Assembly (NCBI GenBank): GCA_963699085.1
Contig: CAVOTH010000004.1
Location: 1,736,001 to 1,800,000 of the forward strand
Origin: Bog-756 sp963699085
Lineage (GTDB): Bacteria > Actinomycetota > Acidimicrobiia > Acidimicrobiales > RAAP-2
Reading direction: 5' to 3'
Length of the DNA stretch: 64,000 nucleotides
Numbering within the stretch: position 1 is the first letter of the stretch; each line of letters opens with the position of its first letter. Shown here one piece after another: positions 24,603-33,356 of this stretch. Both the position numbers and the translations under genes were made by a program. The notes below the pieces were generated by a model. That model made no database searches, was not told the origin of the DNA, and was given only the letters and a program-made list of their open reading frames with translations.

Positions 24603-25807
24603 CCGCGATCGACGCCGCCCCGGGCACCCGACTGGTCGACCGGTTCGAGCAAGGCCTCGATGCTCCGATCTGCCTCACCTGGGAGTTGACCTACGCCTGC
24701 AACCTGGCCTGCGTGCACTGCCTGTCCAGTTCGGGCCGCCGCGACCCGCGGGAGCTCACCACCGGAGAGTGCAAGGCGCTCATCGACGAGTTCGAGCGGA
24801 TGCAGATCTTCTACGTCAACATCGGAGGTGGCGAGCCGACCATCCGCTCGGACTTCTGGGAGTTGGTGGACTACGCCACCGAGCACCACGTCGGGGTCAA
24901 GTTCTCGACCAACGGATCCCGGATCACCGAGGAAGCAGCCGCCCGTCTGGCGGTGAGCGACTATGTCGACGTCCAACTCTCCCTGGACGGCGCCACCGCC
25001 GCCGTCAATGACGCGGTGCGCGGTCCCGGTTCCTTCGCCACCGCGGTGACCGCCATGGAGCGCCTCCGGGCCGCCGGCTTCGTCGGCTTCAAGCTCTCCG
25101 TGGTCATCACCCGCCACAACGTGGGCCAGCTCGACGCATTCAAGGAACTGGCCGACCGGTACGGGGCCCAGCTGCGGCTGACCCGGCTCCGGCCCGCCGG
25201 CCGGGGGGCCGACGTGTGGGACGAGCTCCACCCGACAGCCGATCAGCAGCGGGAGTTGTACGACTGGCTGGTGGCCCGGGGCGAAGACGTGCTGACCGGC
25301 GACTCGTTCTTCCACCTCGCCGCGTACGGGGACCCGCTGCCCGGACTGAACCTGTGCGGCGCGGGCCGGGTGGTCTGCCTGGTGGACCCGGTGGGCGACG
25401 TCTACGCCTGCCCCTTCGCCATCCACGCCGAGTTCCTGGCCGGCAATGTGCGCGGCACCGGGGGATTCACCTCGGTGTGGCGGGAGTCCGATCTGTTTGC
25501 CGAGCTGCGGGCACCGCACAGCGCGGGTGCCTGCACGTCGTGCGGGCACTTCGACGCGTGCCGGGGCGGCTGCATGGCGGCCAAGTTCTTCACCGGGCTG
25601 CCGCTCGACGGTCCCGACCCCGAGTGTGTACTCGGTCACGGGGAGCACGCCCTCGCCGCCCTGGGCGCCACAGACCTGCCTCGCCCGTCGCCGGACCATT
25701 CAACCCGGGCCCGCAGGGTTTCGGTGGCACTCTCCCCCACCCACCGGCCGGACCGGCGGTGCGACGAAAGTCCCCTGGCCGGGATAGCTGCCGCCCGGGC
25801 GGACTGA
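24599..25807 (+). CDS. mftC: mycofactocin radical SAM maturase MftC
   Basis: MftC uses S-adenosylmethionine and Fe-S clusters to decarboxylate the terminal tyrosine of MftA and form the Val-Tyr crosslink. The radical SAM motif CNLACVHC places cluster ligands at C34, C38 and C41, and GGGEPT is the SAM-binding glycine motif. The C-terminal SPASM region has its cysteines from CGAGRVVC through YACPF, CTSCGHFDACRGGC and the late PEC. The 402 residues include an extra C-terminal tail of about 45 residues beyond the SPASM cysteines. The GTG start overlaps mftB. The next gene begins four bases after the stop. Confidence 0.95.
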   Translation: MTAIDAAPGTRLVDRFEQGLDAPICLTWELTYACNLACVHCLSSSGRRDPRELTTGECKALIDEFERMQIFYVNIGGGEPTIRSDFWELVDYATEHHVGVKFSTNGSRITEEAAARLAVSDYVDVQLSLDGATAAVNDAVRGPGSFATAVTAMERLRAAGFVGFKLSVVITRHNVGQLDAFKELADRYGAQLRLTRLRPAGRGADVWDELHPTADQQRELYDWLVARGEDVLTGDSFFHLAAYGDPLPGLNLCGAGRVVCLVDPVGDVYACPFAIHAEFLAGNVRGTGGFTSVWRESDLFAELRAPHSAGACTSCGHFDACRGGCMAAKFFTGLPLDGPDPECVLGHGEHALAALGATDLPRPSPDHSTRARRVSVALSPTHRPDRRCDESPLAGIAAARAD

Positions 25808-25810
25808 CTC

Positions 25811-27814
25811 ATGCCCGCGCCGACCGACCCGGTGGCGCTCGGCCTCCGGGAGGCTCCTTCCCGCGTGGTCTTCGGCCCCCACGAGACGAACCTGGGATCC
25901 GATCGGGCCATCGGCCCTCGCCATGTCGCCTACTACCGGGAGCGGGCCGCCGGCGGTGCCGGTCTCGTCATCACCGAGACGGCATCGGTGCACCCGTCGG
26001 ACTGGCCCTACGAGCGGGCTCCTCTGGCTTCGGCGTGCGGACCCGGCTGGCAGGACGTCGCCGATGCCTGCAAGCCCCACGGCACGCTGGTACTGGCCGG
26101 GCTCGGACACGCCGGTGCCCAGGGGTCGAGTGCCTACTCCCAGGCCGCCCTGTGGGCGCCGTCCCCGGTCGCTGACGCCGCCAGCCGGGAGATGCCCATG
26201 GAGATGGGCCGGGCCGAGTTGGTCGCCCTGGTCGCCGGGTTCGTGGGTGCCGCCCGCACCGCCATCGGGGCCGGCCTCGACGGGGTCGAAGTCGACGCCG
26301 GTGCCCTGTCGCTGTTGCGGCAGTTCCACTCGGGTCTGACCAACCTGCGCAGTGACCCCTATGGCCAAGACCGACTCCGACTCACCCGCGACGTGCTCGA
26401 CGCGGTGCGCGACGCCGTCGGGCCGAACCACCTGGTGGCCCTTCGACTTTCGTGTGACGAACTCGCCCCGTGGGCCGGTGTGACCCCGGAACAGGCCGCT
26501 GGGCAGGTTGACGAACTGGCCGACCGGGTCGACCTGCTCACCGTCGTGCGGGGCGGGCCGTACTCCTCCACCGCCTACCGGCCCGATGCCCACACCCCGG
26601 CCGGGTTCAACGTCGAGTTGTGCGCGGCCATGCGACGGGCGGCGGGCGGGCGGGTCCCCATCGTGTTGCAGGGCAGCATGGTCGACCTCGACCTGGCGGC
26701 CACCGCCCTCGAGGAGGGGACGGCGGACCTGGTGGAGATGACCCGGGCCCAGATCGCCGAGCCCAACCTGGTGCGGTTGTGGCGGTCGGGTCGGGCCGAC
26801 CACGCCCGCCCCTGCATCCTGTGCAATCAGGCGTGCCGGGTACGCGACAATCGCAATCCGCTGATCAGTTGTGTGGGCGAGCCACGGGCGGGACATGAAA
26901 CCGTCGACGTCGACCCGGCCGGTCGATCGACGTCGTCAGGGGACGCCGACCCTGCCGCCGCAGTTGCCAACGTGCTCGTGGTGGGGGCCGGACCCGCCGG
27001 CCTGGAGTGCGCCCGGGTGCTGGCGGTGCGTGGGCGAACGGTCCGCGTTGTCGAACGATCGACGTCGACCGGTGGGGCACTGGCTGCCGCTGCCGTCGGA
27101 CCCGGGCGACAACGGCTGGCTCTCCTGGCGGGCTGGCTGACGGCGGAGTGCGCCCGGTTGGGTGTGACGGTGGAGATCGGACGCGAGGTGACGTCGGTCG
27201 ACCTCGAGGAGGCACGGGCCCAGGGGACGACCGTGGTCCTGGCCACCGGTGCCCGACCGGCACCGTGGTCCGTCCCCACCGACGGGACCGTCCATGTGGT
27301 GGACGCGGCCGCGGCCCTGGCCGGAGGCGACGGATCGCTGCCCGAGGGGCCGGTGGTCGTCCACGACCCGATCGGCGGGCCGATCGCCCTCGGAGTGGCC
27401 GAGTGGCTGGCCAGCACCGGGCGCGACGTCGCACTGGTGACGCCGGACCAGATCGCCGGGACCCTGCTGTCACTGTCGGGCGACCTGGCCGACGGCAACA
27501 CCCGGCTCCAGCAGGCCGGCGTGCGTCGCGAGTTGCGGGCGCTGGTGCGGTGCCTGGAGGCCGGCCGGGTCCACCTGCAGGACGTGTGGACCGGAGCCAC
27601 CCGCGACATCCCGGCAGCCGTGCTGGTCGACTGCGGGCACCGGTTGCCCGAGGAGTCCCTCTACGATGCTGCACCCCGGACACTGCGGGCCGGCGACTGC
27701 GTCGCCCCCCGCACGGTCCTCGAGGCCGTGCTGGAAGGGCGTCGACGGGCGCTCGAGATCACCGATGGTGTCGCCGGCGCCCGCATCCCCATCACCACAG
27801 GAGTCACCCCGTGA
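25811..27814 (+). CDS. mycofactocin-associated FadH/OYE-type flavoprotein, divergent copy
   Basis: The 667-residue protein has the 2,4-dienoyl-CoA reductase layout: an FMN-binding OYE barrel (about 1-350), a 4Fe-4S motif CxxCx3Cx11C (CILCNQAC onward), then an FAD/NAD(P)-binding half starting VLVVGAGPAGLECARVL. The barrel motifs are eroded. Where relatives have a His pair and RTDxYGGS, this protein reads EVDAGALSLLRQF and LRSDPYGQD, so ordinary ene-reduction may be lost. Two related OYE proteins are known beside mft genes in Actinobacteria; this matches that pair. It occupies the position directly after mftC normally held by mftD. Confidence 0.82.
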   Translation: MPAPTDPVALGLREAPSRVVFGPHETNLGSDRAIGPRHVAYYRERAAGGAGLVITETASVHPSDWPYERAPLASACGPGWQDVADACKPHGTLVLAGLGHAGAQGSSAYSQAALWAPSPVADAASREMPMEMGRAELVALVAGFVGAARTAIGAGLDGVEVDAGALSLLRQFHSGLTNLRSDPYGQDRLRLTRDVLDAVRDAVGPNHLVALRLSCDELAPWAGVTPEQAAGQVDELADRVDLLTVVRGGPYSSTAYRPDAHTPAGFNVELCAAMRRAAGGRVPIVLQGSMVDLDLAATALEEGTADLVEMTRAQIAEPNLVRLWRSGRADHARPCILCNQACRVRDNRNPLISCVGEPRAGHETVDVDPAGRSTSSGDADPAAAVANVLVVGAGPAGLECARVLAVRGRTVRVVERSTSTGGALAAAAVGPGRQRLALLAGWLTAECARLGVTVEIGREVTSVDLEEARAQGTTVVLATGARPAPWSVPTDGTVHVVDAAAALAGGDGSLPEGPVVVHDPIGGPIALGVAEWLASTGRDVALVTPDQIAGTLLSLSGDLADGNTRLQQAGVRRELRALVRCLEAGRVHLQDVWTGATRDIPAAVLVDCGHRLPEESLYDAAPRTLRAGDCVAPRTVLEAVLEGRRRALEITDGVAGARIPITTGVTP

Positions 27815-28671
27815 CCGACGCCGACACCCACCGCACCGCCACCGATCGGTCCGTCAATCGGGCTCAGGGCCGGGTCGCCGGCAAGGTGGCCCTGATCACG
27901 GGGGCCGCCCGTGGGCAGGGACGGAGCCACGCGCTGCGGCTGGCCGCCGAGGGCGCCGACATCATGGCCGTCGACGTCTGCGCGCCGGTCGACCACCTGG
28001 AGTACGCCACCGCCACGCCCGAGGACCTGGCCACCACCGCCCGCCTGGTCGAGGCGACCGGTGCCCGGGTGGTCACCCACGCCGTCGACGTGCGGGATTC
28101 CCAGGCACTCACCGACGCCGTGGCCGCCGGGGTGGCGGACCTCGGCCGACTCGACATCGCAGTGGCCAACGCCGGCGTGTGTTCGGTCCAGCGTTGGGAC
28201 GAAGTGACCCCCGAGCGGTGGGAGACCATCCTGGGGGTCAACCTGACCGGCGCGTGGAATACCTGCACCGCCGCCATCCCCCACCTGCTCGAGGCCGGTG
28301 GAGGGTCGATGATCCTCATCAGCTCCACCGCCGGGCTGAAGGGCCAGCCGTTCTTCATCCCCTACGTCGCCTCCAAGCACGGCATGGTCGGCATCATGCG
28401 CGGTCTGGCCAACGAGCTCGCCTCCAGGCACATCCGGGTCAACTCGATCCACCCCACCGGGGTGGACACGCCCATGTTGATGGCCATGGGCGGGCTGACC
28501 GGGCGGATCGAGGCCAGCCCGGATGTGGGTTCGATCTTCCTCAACTCGCTCCCGGTCGAACTGGTGCAGTCCGAGGACGTCTCCAACGCCGTCCTGTTCC
28601 TGGCCTCGGACGAGGCCCGCTATGTGACCGGGCTCACCATGACGGTCGACGCCGGGGCGTCGGCCCGGTGA
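27811..28671 (+). CDS. mycofactocin-coupled SDR-family oxidoreductase
   Basis: This 286-residue SDR has the cofactor motif TGAARGQG near residues 31-38, NAG, and the catalytic Ser with YVASK. The long insertion after the VDV strand (EYATATPEDLATTARLVEATG) is the mark of SDRs that hold NAD tightly and pass hydride to mycofactocin rather than to free NAD. It should therefore oxidise an alcohol or hydroxy compound using bound NAD, with mycofactocin as acceptor. GTG overlaps the previous stop (GTGA), and the next gene overlaps its stop. The substrate is unknown. Confidence 0.88.
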   Translation: MTDADTHRTATDRSVNRAQGRVAGKVALITGAARGQGRSHALRLAAEGADIMAVDVCAPVDHLEYATATPEDLATTARLVEATGARVVTHAVDVRDSQALTDAVAAGVADLGRLDIAVANAGVCSVQRWDEVTPERWETILGVNLTGAWNTCTAAIPHLLEAGGGSMILISSTAGLKGQPFFIPYVASKHGMVGIMRGLANELASRHIRVNSIHPTGVDTPMLMAMGGLTGRIEASPDVGSIFLNSLPVELVQSEDVSNAVLFLASDEARYVTGLTMTVDAGASAR

Positions 28672-30632
28672 GTTCTTCCGGCCGCTATCGGCACCTGTTC
28701 ACCCCGCTGCGTCTCGGGCCGGTGACGGTGGCCAACCGCATCGTGTTCTCGGCGCACCTGACCAACTACGCCGCCGACGGCATGCCCACCGAGCAGCACG
28801 CCGCCTACTACGCAGCCCGGGCCGCCGGGGGGTCCGGGCTGATCATCACCGAGGAGCACTCCACCCATCCGACCGACTGGCCCTACGAGAAGCTCATCCA
28901 CGGTTTCCATCCCCGGGTGATCGACGGCTACAAGCGGATCACCGACGCCGTCCACGCCCACGGCGTGCCGATCTTCGCCCAGCTCAACCACAACGGGGGC
29001 CAGGCGTCGTCCATGTACTCCCGACTGCCGGTCTGGGCTCCGAGCCCGGTCCCCGACCCCCTCTTCCGCGAGGTCCCGAAGGCGGTCGAGCACCACGAGA
29101 TCGCCGAGATCGTGAACGGCTACGCCACGGTGGCCGGACACTGCATCGCCGGCGGCTTCGACGGGGTGGAGCTCCAATGCTCCCACTCGTCCATCGTCCG
29201 CGGCTTCCTCTCCCCCGCCACCAACCGACGCACCGACGAGTACGGCGGGTCCCTGGCCGACCGCGCCCGCCTGCTGCTGGAGATCGTCGACGCGGTCCGC
29301 GCCACCATCGGTTCGGATCGGGCGCTCGGTGTGCGCATCTGCGGTGACGAGCTCATCGAGGGCGGCACCGGGATCGACGACGCCGTCGAAGTCGCCCGGC
29401 TGGTCGAAGCCACCGGGCAGGTCGACTACATCAACACCTCGATCGGCGTCGCCACGGCCACGTTGTACATGATCGAGGCCAGCATGCAGATCCCGCCGGG
29501 CTACGCGCTGTTCATCCCGAGCGCCATCCGGGCCGCCGTCGACCTGCCGGTGGTCGGGGTCGGCCGTTTCAAGGATCCGCTCCAGGCCGACCGGGCCCTG
29601 GTCGACGGCGTGTGCGACCTGGTGGGGGTGGTGCGCGGCCAGATCGCCGACCCGGACTTCGCGGCCAAGGCACGTTCCGGCCATGCCACCGACATCCGCA
29701 CGTGCCTGTCCTGCAACCAGGAGTGCGTGGGCCGGATGGGCCTGAACCGGTGGCTCGGCTGTATCGAGAATCCGCACACCGGACGCGAGTCGGTCCTGGT
29801 GCCACGACCCCGGCGCCGCCGCAAGGTCGTGGTGGTCGGTGGCGGACCGGGAGGATTGCAGGCCGCCGTCACCTCGGCCGAGCGCGGACACGACGTGGTC
29901 CTGTTCGAGCGCCACGACCGCCTGGGCGGCCAGGTGCAGGTAGCCGCCAGCGTGCCCAGCCGGGCCGAGTTCTTCGACATCGCCCGCAACCTCATCGTGG
30001 CGGCCCGCCGCGAAGGGGTCGACCTGCGCACCGGAGTCGAAGCCGCCGCCGACACCGTCAGGGCCGAGTCGCCAGGGGCCGTGATCGTCGCCACCGGGGC
30101 GCGCCCGGCCCGACCGTGGTGGGCCGGGGACGAGGCCCGGGTGGTCGACGTGCGCGACGTATTGGAGGACCGGGTCAGTCCGGAAGGTCGGGTGGTCGTC
30201 ATCGACGAGCTCGGATTCCACCAGGCGACGTCCACCGCCGAGCTGTTGGCCGACCGGGGCTGCCAGGTCGAGATCGTGACCAACGGGATGGTCGTGGCGC
30301 AGGACCTCGGCGTCACGCTCGACCTGGAGATGTGGAACGTGAAGGCCTGCGCCCTGGGGATCGTCCAGAGCGTCGACCTGGTGCCCATGGGAGTGGCCGC
30401 CGACGACGACACCGGCACACTCCTGCTCACCCTGCAACACCACCCGACCGGTACCGACCAGGTGAGGCGGTGTGACTGGGTGGTGTGCTCGGTCCACCAG
30501 CAACCGGACGACGCGCTGTGGCACGCGCTCGATGGCGCGCCCTTCGAGGTCCACCGGATCGGCGACTGCCTGGCCCCGCGGCGGGCCCACGCTGCCGTCA
30601 TCGAGGGCAACCGGGTGGCGGTAGCGCTGTGA
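28668..30632 (+). CDS. mycofactocin-associated FadH/OYE-type flavoprotein, conserved copy
   Basis: The 654-residue protein has an OYE barrel with NRIVFSAHLTNYAADG, AYYAARAAGGSGLIITEE and FLSPATNRRTDEYGGSL intact. The 4Fe-4S motif CLSCNQECVGR with a Cys 11 residues on follows, then a Rossmann half starting VVVVGGGPGGLQAAVTSAERGHDVVLFERHDRLGGQ. The catalytic His region reads ELQCSHSSI, keeping one of the two usual histidines. It should move electrons from NAD(P)H via FAD, Fe-S and FMN to an unsaturated acceptor, or run in reverse. It is flanked by four-base overlaps. The paralogue two genes upstream is more eroded. Confidence 0.87.
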   Translation: MSSSGRYRHLFTPLRLGPVTVANRIVFSAHLTNYAADGMPTEQHAAYYAARAAGGSGLIITEEHSTHPTDWPYEKLIHGFHPRVIDGYKRITDAVHAHGVPIFAQLNHNGGQASSMYSRLPVWAPSPVPDPLFREVPKAVEHHEIAEIVNGYATVAGHCIAGGFDGVELQCSHSSIVRGFLSPATNRRTDEYGGSLADRARLLLEIVDAVRATIGSDRALGVRICGDELIEGGTGIDDAVEVARLVEATGQVDYINTSIGVATATLYMIEASMQIPPGYALFIPSAIRAAVDLPVVGVGRFKDPLQADRALVDGVCDLVGVVRGQIADPDFAAKARSGHATDIRTCLSCNQECVGRMGLNRWLGCIENPHTGRESVLVPRPRRRRKVVVVGGGPGGLQAAVTSAERGHDVVLFERHDRLGGQVQVAASVPSRAEFFDIARNLIVAARREGVDLRTGVEAAADTVRAESPGAVIVATGARPARPWWAGDEARVVDVRDVLEDRVSPEGRVVVIDELGFHQATSTAELLADRGCQVEIVTNGMVVAQDLGVTLDLEMWNVKACALGIVQSVDLVPMGVAADDDTGTLLLTLQHHPTGTDQVRRCDWVVCSVHQQPDDALWHALDGAPFEVHRIGDCLAPRRAHAAVIEGNRVAVAL

Positions 30633-31738
30633 CCGCCACCCTCGACCCGATCGCCGTCGGGATGGCTCCCGTCTCCACCGACAGCGCGACATCGGTGGCG
30701 GTGATCGTGGCCCGCGACGGACGACTGCCGGTCGGAGCGGCCGAGGCCGTCGAGGAGGCAGGGGGACGGGTCGTCGTGGTCGGCACCGGCGCCGAGGGCG
30801 CCGCCCGGACGCTGCCCGGGGTGACCCATGCCCGATGGACCGAGATCGGGCCGGGATTCCGACCGGCAGCTATGGCCGCCGCGCTCGTCGGCGTCCTTGC
30901 CGCCGACTCCTTGGTGATCCTGCCCGGGTCGCCCGACGGACGCGACCTGGCCCCCCGTCTGGCGGCAGCCCTCGACCGACCCCTGGTGGCCCGGGCCATC
31001 CGGACGACGGTCGCCACTTCCGGGGACGGCTCCCGCGTGGTCCGGGCCGACGTGGCCCGGGTGGACGACCTGGTGCTGGTTTCCGTCGAAGTACACGGTC
31101 CGGCAGTGGTGACGCTGGTGGCGGCCGGTCGCCACGTCGGGCAGCACGTCGGGGACGGCGTCGAGGGGAGTCCTGGCGCGGTCATCGAGGAACTCGTGCT
31201 CGATGGCATCCTCGGGGATGCCACGAATGGGGTTGACACGGGGGTGGTTCGCCCGGGTGGGGATCCGGAGCTGATGGCGCTCATGGCTCCTGACCTGCAC
31301 ACCATGGACCTGTCCGACGCCACCCGGGTGCTGGCCGGAGGCGCCGGCATGGTGGCCGGACTCGATGACCGTCGGGCTGCCGCCGCCTTCGACCTGCTGA
31401 TCCAGGTGGCGGCGGCCCTCGGCGGCTCAGCCGGTGCCACCAGGGTGGCCACCGATGCCGGTTGGACCGGGTACGAGCGTCAGATCGGCACCACCGGGGT
31501 GGCGGTGGATCCCGACCTCTACATCGCACTGGGCGTGTCGGGTGCCGCCCAGCACCTCGGCGGCATCGGCGCTCCCCGGCACGTGGTCAGCGTCAACATC
31601 GACCCTTCCTGCCCGATGACGTCGATGGCCGATCTCGGCCTGGTCACCGACGCCGGTGCGCTGCTGACCGAGTTGGCCCACCGGCTCGGTGTCGGCGCGT
31701 CGGGCGCCGAGGTCGGCACAGACGGGAACGGGCCATGA
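30629..31738 (+). CDS. etfA: electron transfer flavoprotein alpha subunit (FixB-like), mft-linked
   Basis: The 369-residue protein has a divergent N-terminal domain and the conserved C-terminal FAD-binding domain: GGSAGATRVATDAGW, QIGTTGVAVDPDLYIALGVSGAAQHLGG and VNIDPSCPMTSMADLGLV, the last two matching the LYIAxGISGAIQH and AIN-D-AP signatures. Alpha subunits pair with the beta subunit to carry electrons from flavin dehydrogenases to a quinone oxidoreductase. The beta partner is three genes downstream, so the order here is alpha, FixC, FixX, beta. GTG overlaps the previous stop by four bases. Confidence 0.85.
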   Translation: MTATLDPIAVGMAPVSTDSATSVAVIVARDGRLPVGAAEAVEEAGGRVVVVGTGAEGAARTLPGVTHARWTEIGPGFRPAAMAAALVGVLAADSLVILPGSPDGRDLAPRLAAALDRPLVARAIRTTVATSGDGSRVVRADVARVDDLVLVSVEVHGPAVVTLVAAGRHVGQHVGDGVEGSPGAVIEELVLDGILGDATNGVDTGVVRPGGDPELMALMAPDLHTMDLSDATRVLAGGAGMVAGLDDRRAAAAFDLLIQVAAALGGSAGATRVATDAGWTGYERQIGTTGVAVDPDLYIALGVSGAAQHLGGIGAPRHVVSVNIDPSCPMTSMADLGLVTDAGALLTELAHRLGVGASGAEVGTDGNGP

Positions 31739-33045
31739 CCGAGGTACTCGGGTTCGACGCCGTCGTCGTCGGGGCCGGGCCTGCGGGGGCCTCGGCCGCT
31801 CTCGCCCTGGCCCGGGCCGGACGATCGGTCGTGCTCGTCGAGCGGGGACCGTTCCCCGGGTCGAAGAACGTCTACGGGGGCGTGGTGTATGGACGGGTGC
31901 TCGACGACATCGTCCCGTCCTGGTGGGAGGAGGTGCCGGTCGAGCGGTGGATCGTGCGACGGTCCACCATGATGATGACCGGCACCCAATCGCTCTCGGT
32001 CGACTTCCGCACCGATGCCTGGGGTGATGCGCCGTACAACGGCATGACCACCCTGCGATGCCACTTCGACGCCTGGCTGGCGGCAAAAGCCACCGATGCC
32101 GGCGCCCGGCTGGTCACCTCGACCGTCGCCACCGGACTGGTCCGCGACGGCTCCGGCCGGGTGGTCGGCGTACGGACCGATCGGGATGGCGCCGAGCTGC
32201 ACGCACCGGTGGTGATCGCCTGTGACGGGGTCAACTCGTTCCTGGCCAAGGAGGCGGGGTTGCTCCCCCGGTCTGAGGCATCCCACCACACCCTGGGGGT
32301 GAAGGAGGTCCTCGACCTTCCGGCCGGGGCCATCAACGAGCGGTTCGCCGTCCAGGACCACCACGGTGTCGACATGGAGATCCTCGGCTGCACCGGAGGG
32401 GTCCCCGGCGGTGGTTTCCTCTATACGAACGCCGACACCGTCAGCATCGGCGTGGTGTTGTCGCTGCCGGAGCTGGCCGCGTCCGGCGTGCGTCCCGAGG
32501 CGATCATCGCCGATCTCAAGGCCCACCCCACCATCGCCCCGCTGCTGCGGGGCTCGTCGTTGCGCGAGTACTCCGCCCACCTGATCCCCGAAGGCGGGTA
32601 CGACACCATGCCCGACCTGGCCGCCGACGGGCTGCTCATCGCCGGTGACGCCGGGGCGATGACCCTGGCCGCCGGGCTGTGGCTCGAGGGCGTGAACTTC
32701 GCCATCGGGTCAGGATTCGCCGCCGGAAAGGCAGTAGATCGAGCGCTCCGTCGCGGCGACTTCTCGGCTATCGGGCTCGCCAGCTACCGCGCCGACCTGG
32801 AACGCCAGTTCGTCCTCGCCGATCACAAGCGGCTGCGCAGGGCACCGTCGCTCGTCCTGTCCGAACGGGTGCAGCAGCGCTATCCGGGACTCCTGTGCGA
32901 CCTCGCCGAAGGGATGTTCACCGTGACCAATCCGACACCGAAGCCCGGTGGCCTTGCCCTCACCAGGAGAGTGGCGGCGCGACACGGCGTGAAGCTCCGT
33001 CAACTGGCGGGCGACACCATCCGCGGCCTGAGGATCTTCGGATGA
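31735..33045 (+). CDS. fixC: FixC-like ETF:quinone oxidoreductase flavoprotein
   Basis: The 436-residue protein starts with an FAD-binding Rossmann motif (DAVVVGAGPAGASAALALARAG) and has ERGPFPGSKNVYGGVVYGRVLD, typical of FixC/ETF-QO. It ends with LLIAGDAGAMTLAAGLWLEGVNFAIGSGFAAGKAV, the second FAD motif with a membrane-associating helix. Unlike fused ETF-QO it has no Fe-S domain, which is encoded by the next gene. FixC accepts electrons from ETF and passes them to the quinone pool. It overlaps both neighbours by four bases and is unlikely to serve nitrogen fixation, as no nif gene is near. Confidence 0.88.
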   Translation: MTEVLGFDAVVVGAGPAGASAALALARAGRSVVLVERGPFPGSKNVYGGVVYGRVLDDIVPSWWEEVPVERWIVRRSTMMMTGTQSLSVDFRTDAWGDAPYNGMTTLRCHFDAWLAAKATDAGARLVTSTVATGLVRDGSGRVVGVRTDRDGAELHAPVVIACDGVNSFLAKEAGLLPRSEASHHTLGVKEVLDLPAGAINERFAVQDHHGVDMEILGCTGGVPGGGFLYTNADTVSIGVVLSLPELAASGVRPEAIIADLKAHPTIAPLLRGSSLREYSAHLIPEGGYDTMPDLAADGLLIAGDAGAMTLAAGLWLEGVNFAIGSGFAAGKAVDRALRRGDFSAIGLASYRADLERQFVLADHKRLRRAPSLVLSERVQQRYPGLLCDLAEGMFTVTNPTPKPGGLALTRRVAARHGVKLRQLAGDTIRGLRIFG

Positions 33046-33356
33046 GGATGGAGCCGACGGGTGCCGGCCGCTGGGACGGAATCTCGTTTGAACAGCGGAT
33101 GGCCACCGTCGACTTCCGGGTGGGTTCGCGCCCCCACATCGTCGTCGACTCCGACGTGTGCCGGTCGTGCACCACCAAGGCGTGCGTGAGCGCATGCCCG
33201 GCCAACCTGTTCGCTCCGACCTCCGACGGCGGCATCCTCTTCAACTACGAGGAGTGCTTCGAGTGCGGCACCTGTTACATGGTCTGCAACGCCGAGGGCG
33301 CCCTCTCCTGGACCTACCCCGACGGCGGCTTCGGTGTCGTCTTCCACCACGGATGA
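33042..33356 (+). CDS. fixX: FixX-like ferredoxin
   Basis: The 104-residue protein carries the Fe-S domain that partners FixC: CRSCTTKACVSACP in the middle and CFECGTCYMVCN near the C-terminus, followed by WTYPDGGFGV, a typical FixX ending. The spacing of the first motif (C-x2-C-x4-C-x3-C) is the FixX variant. It should relay electrons between FixC and the quinone or another acceptor. The ATG overlaps the fixC stop by four bases, and the ETF-beta start overlaps its stop. Confidence 0.9.
   Translation: MRMEPTGAGRWDGISFEQRMATVDFRVGSRPHIVVDSDVCRSCTTKACVSACPANLFAPTSDGGILFNYEECFECGTCYMVCNAEGALSWTYPDGGFGVVFHHG

Noticed and set aside
28620..30692. 690-residue minus-strand frame
   Set aside because: Antisense shadow of the OYE gene with His/Asp/Val-rich non-protein composition and no motif.
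31735..33356. Nitrogen-fixation role for fixC and fixX
   Set aside because: No nif gene is in the window, and the genes are embedded in the mycofactocin operon by four-base overlaps.
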